NCBI GenBank assembly: GCA_037892765.1
Contig: JBBKBW010000007.1
Length of the DNA: 64,000 bases
Source: Clostridium_AQ sp900552125
GTDB lineage: Bacteria > Bacillota_I > Bacilli_A > Erysipelotrichales > Erysipelotrichaceae
Reading direction: 5' to 3' (one strand)
The position numbers and the translations under genes were made by a program. Below are positions 1-7,765 of this stretch, in pieces. Positions within the stretch are counted from its first letter, which is position 1, and every line of letters begins with the position of its first letter. Below the pieces are notes generated by a model. The model worked only from the letters and a program-made list of their open reading frames with translations. It was not told the DNA's origin and searched no databases.

Positions 1-115
1 GCTGCATTTCTAATAATTCTGCAATTACTTTAGTCTCGATGCCATCTTGATATTGCTTATCTGTATATATTTTTTGTTGTATAAATTCATATACATGTTC
101 TTTTGCTGATTTCAT
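1..115 (-). CDS. N-terminal fragment of a regulator (possibly sigma-54-dependent LevR type)
   Basis: The gene runs off the left edge, so only about 38 residues are visible. The start is ATG at 115, preceded by GGAGG at 122-126 with a 6-nt spacer; the other ATG at 119 meets a stop after ten codons. The fragment begins MKSAKEHVYEFIQQKI and continues with a helix-turn-helix-like segment (GIETKVIAELLEMQ). This resembles the short N-terminal winged-helix domain of LevR/ManR-type sigma-54 activators of sugar PTS operons, but the diagnostic AAA+ and PRD domains lie outside the window. That a coding start lies here is well supported; the family is a guess. Confidence 0.5.
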   Translation of the reverse strand, partial: MKSAKEHVYEFIQQKIYTDKQYQDGIETKVIAELLEMQ

Positions 116-282
116 TCATTACCTCCGAATTATTACTGTATAGTTATACACAAAGTGAAAGTTGAATTTTATTGTATCATGTTTCAATAAAATATAAAGC
201 AATAAATGTAGAATAATCAATTTTATATGCCAATAATGTGATTAATGGTAAAAGTGATAGGAGGCAGGAGCGGAATAATATG

Positions 283-307
283 AAAAAAGCCTTTTATGTT
301 AGGCTTT
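283..307 (-). terminator. Intrinsic terminator of the VUT transporter gene
   Basis: On the minus strand AAAGCCT (301-307) pairs with AGGCTTT (286-292), followed by a run of T. The hairpin overlaps the stop codon of the transporter gene. Confidence 0.75.
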
Positions 308-1057
308 CTTAATATCTTGTTTATGTTTGATGTATGCAAAGTATTCTTTACCAACATTATCTCTTTTCCAGCTGTTTAGAATTTTAAATCCTGGATAAGA
401 GAACACTATTTCACATAGTAATTCCACTAGCATTCCTGTTATTGCACATGTGACACATTGAAGTAGTGTCCAGCCAAAAAATTGATGACTTACAATTAAT
501 GCGAATAATAGGTTATCACAGAATTGTCCTAAAGCAGTAGATATATAAGTTCTTATCGCAAAAGTTTTAAAGCTGTTTTTATCTTTTAATATTTTTCCTA
601 TAAAAGCATTTGAATAGTTGTTTATCAAGGATGATACTAAAAATGCAATTGTACTGCCTAGTAAAACATACCATACACCACTAAAGGTAGCATCTAAACT
701 TTGGTTTATAATTGATTCAGAGCCAGGTACATAGGATTCTGACCATGTTCCGGGAATACAGCTGGCAATATAAAATATTAAGCACATTCCTAGATTAAGT
801 AATGTTGCCACAATAGAAGTTTGAGTAGCTGCTTTAGGCCCAAAATGCTTTGTGATGACATCCATACTTAGAAAGGATAACCAAGAAATAATGATTCCAC
901 AATCTAACGCAAGAAAATTCCAGGGTAGAGTTATACTTTTGTTTGCCAATAAATTCATGGCTATTACAGAAACAATAAAAAATGTCATCATTAAAGATGG
1001 AATGTTTCGTAATAAGGTTTTGATTTCTAATACTTCCGATTTAATTTTATTTAACAT
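299..1057 (-). CDS. VUT/YhhQ-family transporter, probable queuosine precursor importer
   Basis: A 252-aa integral membrane protein with several hydrophobic helices. The segment DCGIIISWLSFLSMDVITKH (from about residue 52) and the overall length fit the VUT family (COG1738, YhhQ/YpdP), members of which import preQ1/preQ0 precursors of the tRNA nucleoside queuosine. The start ATG at 1057 has GGAGG at 1066-1070 with an 8-nt spacer. The leader contains a small pseudoknot-like element matching preQ1-I riboswitches, which independently supports the substrate assignment. The gene is monocistronic, ending in its own terminator. Expression is probably limited when preQ1 is plentiful. The family is well supported; the exact substrate is inference. 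Confidence 0.82.
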   Translation of the reverse strand: MLNKIKSEVLEIKTLLRNIPSLMMTFFIVSVIAMNLLANKSITLPWNFLALDCGIIISWLSFLSMDVITKHFGPKAATQTSIVATLLNLGMCLIFYIASCIPGTWSESYVPGSESIINQSLDATFSGVWYVLLGSTIAFLVSSLINNYSNAFIGKILKDKNSFKTFAIRTYISTALGQFCDNLLFALIVSHQFFGWTLLQCVTCAITGMLVELLCEIVFSYPGFKILNSWKRDNVGKEYFAYIKHKQDIKKA

Positions 1058-1065
1058 AATAAATT

Positions 1066-1108
1066 CCTCCTGTTTTTTTAAAGATGGTTGGGAAGCTAAA
1101 ACATCTTT
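1066..1108 (-). promoter_or_regulatory. Candidate preQ1-I riboswitch in the transporter leader
   Basis: On the minus strand AAAGATG (1108-1102) pairs with CATCTTT (1086-1080) around a 15-nt loop TTTTAGCTTCCCAAC, followed by an A-rich tail that leads into the ribosome binding site. Loop bases CUUCC can pair with GGAGG of the Shine-Dalgarno (1070-1066), giving the H-type pseudoknot that defines the translational preQ1-I class. Short size, A-rich linker and the downstream VUT/YhhQ gene all agree. No covariance model was run. Confidence 0.65.
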
Positions 1109-1507
1109 AGATTCAAACCATTAAAATTTAATATAAATCAGAAGAAAAGTCAATGGGGAAGATATAGTATATACTATATTTCACCTTAGCTTTCAATTAA
1201 TTTTGATAAAATGGGCAGTTGATATAATCCTAATTTTGTTTTCATCTTTATATGGTTAAATAGAGTGCATTATTTCATAAACTTAGCTGTAGAAGAATAA
1301 GTTTCGAAATTCAATAGGTCTGAACGAATAAGGACAGAGAAATTATTTATAGTAAGAAGCAGGATTAAAAAATCAATCAAATTAGACTTATAAATTATCG
1401 TATTATTCATGGGGAAATCTCAAAAAATAATTGGTTTATTAATAATAAAAAAGGATAATAAATTGTATGATTTCATTTATTTGTTAATAGTTTTAAATCA
1501 AAGAACA
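1109..1507. other. Intergenic region with no recognised gene
   Basis: About 400 bases of AT-rich sequence with frequent stops in all frames. I see no ORF with a ribosome binding site, no RNA gene and no clear repeat. It presumably includes the promoter of the transporter at its left end. Confidence 0.5.
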
Positions 1508-1543
1508 TAAAAAGGATTCATTTCAATATATGAATGAATCCTT
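1508..1543 (-). terminator. Intrinsic terminator of the RHH gene
   Basis: AAGGATTCATTC (1543-1532 region, minus strand) pairs with GAAATGAATCCTT (1524-1512) with one bulged base, followed by TTTTTATG. It lies 35 bases after the stop codon of the ribbon-helix-helix gene. Confidence 0.75.
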
Positions 1544-1577
1544 ATTTGAAAAGTTTATCTTAATAATATTTCTAATC

Positions 1578-1751
1578 TCAGTTCTCTTTTTCATCTTCTA
1601 AATTATCCAAAGCATATTTAATACATTTAACTACAAGTTTATTTAAAGAAATATTTTTCTGGTCACAGATTACTTCTAATTTTTCAACAAGTTTCTTTTC
1701 TATACGAAATGTTTTATTTACATATTCTTCTTTCTCTATTTTAAATCCCAT
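1578..1751 (-). CDS. Small ribbon-helix-helix (CopG/Arc-like) DNA-binding protein
   Basis: A 57-aa protein. A beta strand (YVNKTFRIEK, residues about 9-18) is followed by two helices, the second containing ISLNKLVVKCIKYAL, the arrangement of ribbon-helix-helix repressors. A GTG 24 bases upstream is in frame but has no ribosome binding site; ATG at 1751 has AGGAG at 1760-1764 with an 8-nt spacer, so it is preferred. The gene is divergent from a 52-aa gene, and the shared intergenic region holds direct TGTGTAAT repeats of the kind RHH proteins bind. It is likely an autorepressor. Whether it is a free repressor or the antitoxin of a toxin pair is not visible. Confidence 0.75.
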   Translation of the reverse strand: MGFKIEKEEYVNKTFRIEKKLVEKLEVICDQKNISLNKLVVKCIKYALDNLEDEKEN

Positions 1752-1800
1752 AAGTGTCACTCCTATCTTAAACACCTAAATATTATTAGAAAATAAAAAC

Positions 1801-1862
1801 ATTATATACACTTAAATTTCTGTGTAATATATATTGTAAAAATATGTGTAATTGTGTATTAT
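1801..1862. promoter_or_regulatory. Divergent promoters with TGTGTAAT direct repeats
   Basis: On the plus strand TTGTAA (1834-1839) and TATTAT (1857-1862) are 17 nt apart and drive the 52-aa gene. On the minus strand TATAAT (1806-1801) can serve the RHH gene. Three copies of TGTGTAAT or TGTGTATT lie at 1821-1828, 1845-1852 and 1853-1860, the last two head to tail, overlapping the promoter elements. They are plausible operators for the RHH protein. Confidence 0.5.
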
Positions 1863-1888
1863 GGTTATAAGACAGGAGGATAGATTTA

Positions 1889-2047
1889 ATGATAAAAGAC
1901 ATTATTAAATATAACGACTTAATTAATGATAAAACACTATTACTTTTTAATAAGACTAAAGTTGCTGTAAAAAAAGAAAATGATGTTAATTTAAGATGTT
2001 TAAATGGTATAGATACAAATGTAGACGTTACCATAAATATTTCCTAA
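1889..2047 (+). CDS. Small 52-aa protein of unknown function
   Basis: ATG at 1889 follows AGGAGG (1874-1879) with a 9-nt spacer, and a promoter lies just upstream. The product is 52 aa, beginning MIKDIIKYNDLINDKTLLLF and ending NVDVTINIS. It has no signal peptide or membrane segment and I recognise no family. It is transcribed away from the ribbon-helix-helix gene over shared TGTGTAAT repeats, so the two are probably co-regulated. The excellent ribosome binding site argues that the ORF is real. A role as toxin, antitoxin or signalling peptide cannot be told from the sequence. Confidence 0.5.
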   Translation: MIKDIIKYNDLINDKTLLLFNKTKVAVKKENDVNLRCLNGIDTNVDVTINIS

Positions 2048-2460
2048 TGAATTTGTTAATTATTATAGATGCGTATAAGTTTGAGTATTAAATGTAGATC
2101 TCACTAAATAAATATGTTATGCATATGTGATAAATTAATTCATAACTATAGCATCGAACCGCAACTTATGTTAGAATAGATTAGACTGAAGTAAATATAT
2201 TTAACAATTAAAATTACTGTTAATAGTGATCTAGGACGCAAGATAAAATATTCATAAATTTTGTTAAAATTAAATTATGGATAGCTAATAAAAAGATAGA
2301 AAGGAGGATCCACTCAAAAAATATACTAATTTGACTATATTAATTATAATAAAAATCTTCTCGTTTAGGAGAATAAATTATCTTATATTGCAACAGGAGT
2401 ACATTCACCCCTATGTTAGTTGTGAGTATATTTAATTAAATTATGAGTGGTAGATAACAC
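2048..2460. other. Intergenic region with no recognised gene
   Basis: Roughly 410 bases of AT-rich sequence between the 52-aa gene and the PAS gene. Two Shine-Dalgarno-like motifs (GGAGG near 2304 and CAGGAG near 2393) are not followed by a usable ORF. I looked for a c-di-GMP riboswitch ahead of the GGDEF gene and saw none. Confidence 0.4.
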
Positions 2461-3138
2461 ATGTTTAATCAGCATAAAAGTATTTTAGAACATATACATG
2501 CAGGAGTTTTACATTGTAAAAATGATCAATACTCAACAATTAATTATGCTAATGATTATTTCTATGAGATGATCGGATATACAAGAGAAGAAATAGAGAA
2601 AGATTATAATAATCGTTTTGCAGATTTCGTAGTAGATGATGTATCTGCAATCTTGGTTACAATTGATGAAAAAATTGCGAATAATGAAGATTTAGATTTT
2701 GAATTTAGAATGAGAAGAAAAGATGGGTCAATTTTTTGGGTTCATGATACAGCTAAATATGATAGAGAGAATAATTGCTGGTTTGTGACCATAATGGATA
2801 TTACAGAAATGAAGAGTCTAAATTATGAACGTGAACGTTTAGAGTTTTATTTAAATAGTATTCCAAACAAAATTATAATTAGTGATGATCAAGGAGAAGT
2901 CATATATAAAAATAAAGAAGCAGAAGAGTGTTTTTACTATAATCAGCATGCAGAAACACTAAAAGATATGATTGGGAATAATATTTTGGGTAGAAATTTT
3001 GAAGATATCTTTAATTTAGCAGTTAATGGATTTGAAGCTCAGTTTGAAACGAGATATGTGAATAATGGTAAATTTATCGGGCATGATCAAAATCATCTAG
3101 TAATGATAAATACGAGAGGAAAAGAAAGTATTATATGA
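2461..3138 (+). CDS. PAS-PAS sensor half of a split diguanylate cyclase
   Basis: This 225-aa product holds a PAS domain (about residues 5-115, with FRMRRKDGSIFWVHD and VTIMDITEMK) and the start of a second PAS domain (about 125-225). It ends abruptly inside the last beta strand of the second PAS. The reading frame that continues the strand (YYMMVSVDVF) and leads into a GGDEF domain begins at once in another frame. Restoring one A in the A-run at 3125-3127 would join the halves into one protein. As written, TGA at 3136-3138 overlaps ATG at 3135, so coupled translation of two pieces is possible. An in-frame stop lies six bases before the start, and the start has only a weak ribosome binding site. 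Confidence 0.7.
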   Translation: MFNQHKSILEHIHAGVLHCKNDQYSTINYANDYFYEMIGYTREEIEKDYNNRFADFVVDDVSAILVTIDEKIANNEDLDFEFRMRRKDGSIFWVHDTAKYDRENNCWFVTIMDITEMKSLNYERERLEFYLNSIPNKIIISDDQGEVIYKNKEAEECFYYNQHAETLKDMIGNNILGRNFEDIFNLAVNGFEAQFETRYVNNGKFIGHDQNHLVMINTRGKESII

Positions 3139-3656
3139 TGGTTAGTGTAGATGTTTTTAGTAAAGGAGATTTTCTAACCGGTTTTCCTAGTCGTTTAATG
3201 TTTGAAAATTATTATGAATTTTATATGGCTTCTTTTCCAAATACAGAAGCTTATTTATGTGTGGTAGATATTGATGACTTTAAACATATAAATGATACCT
3301 ATGGACATAATATTGGAGATCTTGCGATAAAGCAGACTGCAGAACGTATCGCATCATTATTGGATGTGGAAGATTATGTATGTCGATATGGTGGAGATGA
3401 ATTCTTAATTTTTTCTGTTAATAAATCAGCAAAAGCGGTACTAAATAAACTGAAATTATTTTTAGAGAAAAATAATCAAAAAATGTGTTTAGGAGATATT
3501 TGCTTTACGATTACTTATAGTGTTGGATTAGCATCTGTGAAAGGGTGTTTTGATTATCATGAAGCTTTTGCGAAAGCAGATCAGGCTTTATATCAAGTGA
3601 AAGCAAATGGTAAAAATCAGATTATTGAATATATAGAGAAAGATTTAAAGGTTTAA
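3135..3656 (+). CDS. GGDEF half of a split diguanylate cyclase
   Basis: This 173-aa product is a GGDEF domain that makes cyclic di-GMP from two GTP. The substrate-binding region VVDIDDFKHINDTYGHNIGD and the catalytic YGGDEF are intact, and no RxxD inhibitory site sits five residues before GGDEF. Its first ten residues complete the last strand of the PAS domain encoded immediately upstream in another frame, so it was almost certainly one polypeptide with that protein. No separate ribosome binding site is seen; expression would rely on the ATGA overlap or on frameshifting. An intrinsic terminator follows. Confidence 0.75.
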   Translation: MMVSVDVFSKGDFLTGFPSRLMFENYYEFYMASFPNTEAYLCVVDIDDFKHINDTYGHNIGDLAIKQTAERIASLLDVEDYVCRYGGDEFLIFSVNKSAKAVLNKLKLFLEKNNQKMCLGDICFTITYSVGLASVKGCFDYHEAFAKADQALYQVKANGKNQIIEYIEKDLKV

Positions 3657-3663
3657 ATAAATG

Positions 3664-3710
3664 AAACTGAATTAAAGATGTAAATATTTCATATTTTGAT
3701 TCAGTTTTTT
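3664..3710 (+). terminator. Intrinsic terminator
   Basis: AAACTGAAT (3664-3672) pairs with ATTCAGTTT (3699-3707), followed by TTTTTT. It ends the PAS-GGDEF transcription unit. Confidence 0.75.
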
Positions 3711-3742
3711 AATTTCATAATTCCTATTAAAATAATATAGTA

Positions 3743-3797
3743 TTGACATAATAGTTATGTTTTGGTATAACTATTCCATAAGTTAGTTTAAACTAAC
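3743..3797 (+). promoter_or_regulatory. Promoter and palindromic operator of the siderophore ABC operon
   Basis: TTGACA (3743-3748) and TATAAC (3766-3771) are 17 nt apart. A perfect 16-bp palindrome, GTTAGTTTAAACTAAC (3782-3797), lies over the expected transcription start region. Its TTAG/CTAA arms resemble operators of DtxR/MntR-type metal repressors, which suits iron-transport genes. The regulator assignment is inference. Confidence 0.65.
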
Positions 3798-3814
3798 AAT
3801 ATACGGAGGTTTAT

Positions 3815-4837
3815 ATGAAAAAATTTTTTGCTGTAGTAGTTACAGGTTTCTTGTTGATGACAACTGCTTGTTCATCATCGTCAACTAGTGAATATGAAAA
3901 TAAAAATACAAATACATCTACACAATTTCCAATTACAATAAAACATGCTTTTGGAGAAACAACAATTACAAAAAAGCCGGAGCGTATAGCAACCATAGCT
4001 TGGGGAAATCAGGATGTTCCATTAGCATTGGGAGTTGCTCCAGTTGGCGTTTCAAAAGGCAATTTTGGTGAATTAACTAAAGATGGGTTATCACCATGGA
4101 CACAGGAGGCTTTTGAAAAATTAGGAGTAACAGAGCCAGTAGTCTACGATGATACAGATGGGTTAGATTATGAAGCTATTGCGGATAGTAATCCAGATAT
4201 CATTTTAGCTGCTTATTCAGGATTAACACAAGAAGAATATGATATCTTAAGTAAAATTGCTCCTGTAGTTGCATATCCACGTGTAGCATGGCAGACATAT
4301 TGGAGAGAACAAGTTACAATTAATGCAGAAGCTATGGGGATGAAGGATGAAGGAGAAGCATTGGTTAAAGAAACAGAGCAGTTAATTACGAACAAATTGA
4401 AAGAGTATCCTCAGATAGAAGGCAAAAGCGGAGCTTTCCTTTGGATTAATCCAGCAGATACTAGTTCATTCTATATATATTTAACCAGTGATCCTAGAGC
4501 TTCCTATCTTACAGATTTAGGTTTATCATTCCCTGAAAGTATTAAGGAAATGGGAAAAGATGAAGCGACTTTCTCCTTAACAGTTTCCGCAGAAAATGCA
4601 GATATCTTAAATAATGTAGATATTTTAGTTACTTATGGTGATAATACTACTTTAAAAGCTTTACAAAAAGATGCTATCTTTGGAAAGATTCCAGCTATTA
4701 AACGTGGTTCAGTTGTAGTTATTGATAGTAATAGTGCACTAGCAGGGTCTGCAACTCCTACAGTTTTAGGTATTTCCGCAACAATTGATGAGTATTTATC
4801 ATTAATTGGGCAGGCTGCAGATAAGGTAAACGAATGA
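3815..4837 (+). CDS. Iron-siderophore ABC transporter substrate-binding lipoprotein
   Basis: This 340-aa lipoprotein has an N-terminal signal with lipobox TTAC (Cys at residue 19), then a FecB/FhuD-type binding fold with the family hallmark KKPERIATIAW followed by LGVAPVGV. It captures ferric siderophore, or possibly heme or cobalamin, at the outer face of the membrane and delivers it to the two permeases encoded next. ATG at 3815 follows GGAGG with a 7-nt spacer. It is the first gene of a four-gene operon (3815-7644) with ATGA overlaps downstream, and a palindromic operator precedes it. Iron-siderophore is the most common substrate for this subtype; the ligand is not proven. Confidence 0.85.
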   Translation: MKKFFAVVVTGFLLMTTACSSSSTSEYENKNTNTSTQFPITIKHAFGETTITKKPERIATIAWGNQDVPLALGVAPVGVSKGNFGELTKDGLSPWTQEAFEKLGVTEPVVYDDTDGLDYEAIADSNPDIILAAYSGLTQEEYDILSKIAPVVAYPRVAWQTYWREQVTINAEAMGMKDEGEALVKETEQLITNKLKEYPQIEGKSGAFLWINPADTSSFYIYLTSDPRASYLTDLGLSFPESIKEMGKDEATFSLTVSAENADILNNVDILVTYGDNTTLKALQKDAIFGKIPAIKRGSVVVIDSNSALAGSATPTVLGISATIDEYLSLIGQAADKVNE

Positions 4838-5829
4838 GAAAACAGAATGTTTATTTCTTGTTTGTGATTCTTTCTCTTTGTCTTATTATTGTTTCTGTAT
4901 TGTCTATTTTGTATGGTTCTAAATCAGTAGACATGGAAATATTATTTGATGCATTCTTTACAAACAAAGAAAGTTTTTCTATTAGTGTTGTTCAGGCAAG
5001 AATACCACGAACTTTGTTTGGTATTTTAGCAGGAGCTTCTCTTGGAGTATCTGGCTGTCTTATGCAATCGATTACTCGAAACCCAATCGCAGATCCTAGT
5101 ATTTTAGGAATAAATACAGGAGCCTCTCTCTTTGTGGTTGTGGGAATTGCTTTCTTTTCGATCTCTTCACCAAGTCAGTATATCTGGCTTGGTTTCACAG
5201 GGGCTATGTTAACAGCAATACTTGTTTATGGTATTGCTTCTGTAGGACAAAGCGGTGCTACTCCAATTAAGTTAGCACTTGCAGGAGCTGCAGTATCTAT
5301 GGCACTTATGTCATTAGTTAATACAATCATGTTGCCAAATTCACAGGTGATGGACAGTTTTCGCTTTTGGCAGACAGGAAGTATTGGTGGAGCTAAGTGG
5401 AATATGATTTTAGTGCTGCTTCCATATTTCATTTTAGGATTACTGCTATCTTTTTATTTATCATCTTATTTGAATACCTTAGCGTTAGGAGATGAATTAG
5501 CCACAAGCTTAGGAATAAATAGTAAGAAAGTAAGAGCAATGGCAGCATTTGCAGGAGTACTATTATGCGGTGCTACAACAGCATTAGCTGGTCCTATTGC
5601 TTTTGTTGGATTAATGGTTCCCCATATTATGCGATTATTAATAGGATCTAATATGCATTATCTCCTTCCATTATCTGCATTGGGAGGAAGCATATTGTTA
5701 CTAGGTGCAGATATTATTGGAAGAGTAATCGCAAGTCCAGCAGAATTAGAAGTTGGAATTATAACTGCAATTCTTGGAGCTCCAGTCTTTATTTATATTG
5801 TTAGAAAGGTGAAAATACGTAGTTTATGA
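4834..5829 (+). CDS. FecCD-family siderophore ABC permease, first subunit
   Basis: This 331-aa permease has the roughly ten helices typical of the FecCD/BtuC family. The conserved block ARIPRTLFGILAGASLGVSG (about residues 54-73) and the C-terminal GPIAFVGLMVPHIMR, which forms the coupling region with the ATPase, are both present. The start overlaps the stop of the binding protein by ATGA, and its own stop overlaps the next permease gene. It forms the heteromeric translocation channel with the product of 5826-6854. Length and motifs are normal. Confidence 0.9.
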   Translation: MRKQNVYFLFVILSLCLIIVSVLSILYGSKSVDMEILFDAFFTNKESFSISVVQARIPRTLFGILAGASLGVSGCLMQSITRNPIADPSILGINTGASLFVVVGIAFFSISSPSQYIWLGFTGAMLTAILVYGIASVGQSGATPIKLALAGAAVSMALMSLVNTIMLPNSQVMDSFRFWQTGSIGGAKWNMILVLLPYFILGLLLSFYLSSYLNTLALGDELATSLGINSKKVRAMAAFAGVLLCGATTALAGPIAFVGLMVPHIMRLLIGSNMHYLLPLSALGGSILLLGADIIGRVIASPAELEVGIITAILGAPVFIYIVRKVKIRSL

Positions 5830-6854
5830 AAAAGCAGACAAGAGAAAATATTGAACGTGTTTATCATCAGCAGAGAAAAAGAATTATAACCATTACTGTC
5901 ATATTATGTATTATATTATGTATACTTATGGCACTATCCATGATGTTTGGTAATACTTTTTACTCTCTAAAAACTGTTATTCAGTCCTTATTGTATGAAA
6001 ATATACCAGGAGCATCTTTCACTGTTAATACATTACGTTTTCCAAGAATGTTAGCAGGGGTATTTTGCGGAATAGCCTTTGGTATGGCAGGAAATACCTT
6101 TCAGAAAATGTTAGGTAATCCATTAGCTAGTCCTGATATTATAGGTGTAACATCTGGAGCTAGTACAGTAGCTGTATTTTGTATTCTTATCCTTCATTGG
6201 AGTGGAAATGCTGTTTCTATAGGTGCAATCTTAGGTGGAATGCTTGTAGCATTTCTAATCTATCGTCTATCGCAGGGAATCGGATCAAACAATGGCAGAA
6301 TGATTTTAATCGGTTTAGGATTTCAGGCATTCTTACAAGCAGTGATTTCTTATATTATACTTCGTGCAGCACAATATGATGTAGCAAATGCCTTGCGATG
6401 GTTAAGTGGTAGTTTAAATAATGTCACAATAGAAGGAGCAGTTCGAATTATAGTTGTAGTAATTTTCATGGGAGGTTCTCTATTATATCTTAGTAGAAGA
6501 TTGATGCTTTTACAGTTGGGAGAAGATTTTGCGACTACTTTAGGTTTAAATATTCAAAGTACAAAGTTACTGTTGATTGTTAACGCAATTATTCTCTCTG
6601 CTGTGGCGACTTCCATTAGTGGTCCAATTGCAGCTGTATCCTTTTTATCTGGCCCTATCATTACTAGAATTTGCAAAGGAAATCAGGCAAATATGTTACA
6701 AGCCGGTCTTATGGGAGCTATTCTTGTATTAGCGGGAGATTTAGTTGCACAAAATTTATTACCAGCTCGTTATCCAGTAGGAATTATTACAGGTATTCTA
6801 GGGGGGCCATATTTATTACTTATGCTATTTAGAATGAATCATAAAGGAGGCTAA
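5826..6854 (+). CDS. FecCD-family siderophore ABC permease, second subunit
   Basis: This 342-aa FecCD permease starts with a charged cytoplasmic stretch before the first membrane helix. It contains LRFPRMLAGVFCGIAFGMAG (about residues 67-86) and GPIAAVSFLSGPI, the counterpart of the coupling loop. The ATG overlaps the stop of the upstream permease. Two different permease genes in one operon imply a heterodimeric channel, as in FhuB-like or FecC/FecD systems. It ends two bases before the ATPase gene. Confidence 0.9.
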   Translation: MKKQTRENIERVYHQQRKRIITITVILCIILCILMALSMMFGNTFYSLKTVIQSLLYENIPGASFTVNTLRFPRMLAGVFCGIAFGMAGNTFQKMLGNPLASPDIIGVTSGASTVAVFCILILHWSGNAVSIGAILGGMLVAFLIYRLSQGIGSNNGRMILIGLGFQAFLQAVISYIILRAAQYDVANALRWLSGSLNNVTIEGAVRIIVVVIFMGGSLLYLSRRLMLLQLGEDFATTLGLNIQSTKLLLIVNAIILSAVATSISGPIAAVSFLSGPIITRICKGNQANMLQAGLMGAILVLAGDLVAQNLLPARYPVGIITGILGGPYLLLMLFRMNHKGG

Positions 6855-6855
6855 T

Positions 6856-7644
6856 ATGACACAGTGTTTATATACAGAACATTTATCTTCAGGATATGGA
6901 AATCATACAATTGTGAAGGATGTCAATCTAGTGTTGCCAGAGCATAAAATTAGTGTGATAATCGGTTCAAATGGATGTGGGAAATCAACTTTATTGAAAA
7001 CATTATGCAAATTAGTTCCTCCATCAAAGGGTACTGTATATTTGAATAATAAAGACATATATAAATATCCTTCAAAAGCACTAGCAAAAAATATAGGATT
7101 AATGCCACAGTCACCTATTGTACCTGAAGGAATAAATGTTGCTGATTTGGTTGCTAGAGGTCGATTTCCATATCGTCAGCCACTAAAAGGGATGAGCAAA
7201 GAAGATTATCAAATAGTTAGTGAAGCAATGGATATGATGGGAATCTCTGATTTAGCTGATCGATGTGTAGATGAATTAAGCGGGGGACAAAGACAACGAG
7301 TATGGCTAGCTTTAGCATTAGCACAGGATACAGATATTTTGTTGTTAGATGAACCTACAACATTTTTAGATATATCTTATCAGATGGAAATTTTAGACTT
7401 ATTAACTGAATTAAATCAGAAAAAAGGTACAACCGTTGCCATGGTATTACATGACATTAATCTATCTGCTCGCTACGCAGACTATATATTTGCGGTATCT
7501 AATGGGAAATTACTAGCTCATGGAACACCTGAAGAAATAATTAATGAAGATATTATACGAGAAGTTTATGGTTTAAATTGTAAAATTATCAAAGAGCCGA
7601 TAACACAACGGCCAATGATTATTCCTATAGGAAAATGTAAATAA
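6856..7644 (+). CDS. Siderophore ABC transporter ATP-binding protein
   Basis: This 262-aa FecE/FhuC-type ATPase powers the upstream permeases. Walker A is GSNGCGKST (about residues 37-45), the signature is LSGGQRQR, Walker B is ILLLDEPTTFLD, and the switch histidine is in VLHDIN. The start ATG is preceded by AAAGGAGG at the end of the permease gene. It is the last gene of the operon, and an intrinsic terminator follows. All catalytic motifs are intact. Confidence 0.92.
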   Translation: MTQCLYTEHLSSGYGNHTIVKDVNLVLPEHKISVIIGSNGCGKSTLLKTLCKLVPPSKGTVYLNNKDIYKYPSKALAKNIGLMPQSPIVPEGINVADLVARGRFPYRQPLKGMSKEDYQIVSEAMDMMGISDLADRCVDELSGGQRQRVWLALALAQDTDILLLDEPTTFLDISYQMEILDLLTELNQKKGTTVAMVLHDINLSARYADYIFAVSNGKLLAHGTPEEIINEDIIREVYGLNCKIIKEPITQRPMIIPIGKCK

Positions 7645-7653
7645 TGTATATTG

Positions 7654-7685
7654 AAGAATGGACAATTTGTTTCATTCTTTTTATT
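7654..7685 (+). terminator. Intrinsic terminator of the siderophore operon
   Basis: AAGAATG (7654-7660) pairs with CATTCTT (7673-7679), followed by a T-rich run. Confidence 0.6.
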
Positions 7686-7701
7686 ATAAAACTAATGTTT
7701 A

Positions 7702-7754
7702 TTGACAATATGAAGTAGATACGATAATATTAACATATCAAAAATATTTGATGT
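7702..7754 (+). promoter_or_regulatory. arsR promoter and ArsR operator
   Basis: TTGACA (7702-7707) and TAATAT (7725-7730) are 17 nt apart. Immediately downstream, ATCAAA (7737-7742) and TTTGAT (7747-7752) form an inverted repeat with a 4-nt centre. The same repeat recurs before arsP at 8107-8126. The position over the transcription start is typical of ArsR/SmtB repressor sites. Confidence 0.75.
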
Positions 7755-7765
7755 GAGGTAGTTGT

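Noticed and set aside
1786..2034. 82-codon minus-strand ORF opposite the 52-aa gene
   Set aside because: It has no ribosome binding site, lies opposite a well-signalled plus-strand gene and contains the divergent promoter region; it looks like a shadow.
2048..2460. Possible c-di-GMP riboswitch ahead of the PAS-GGDEF gene
   Set aside because: None of the conserved aptamer segments of classes I or II could be found.
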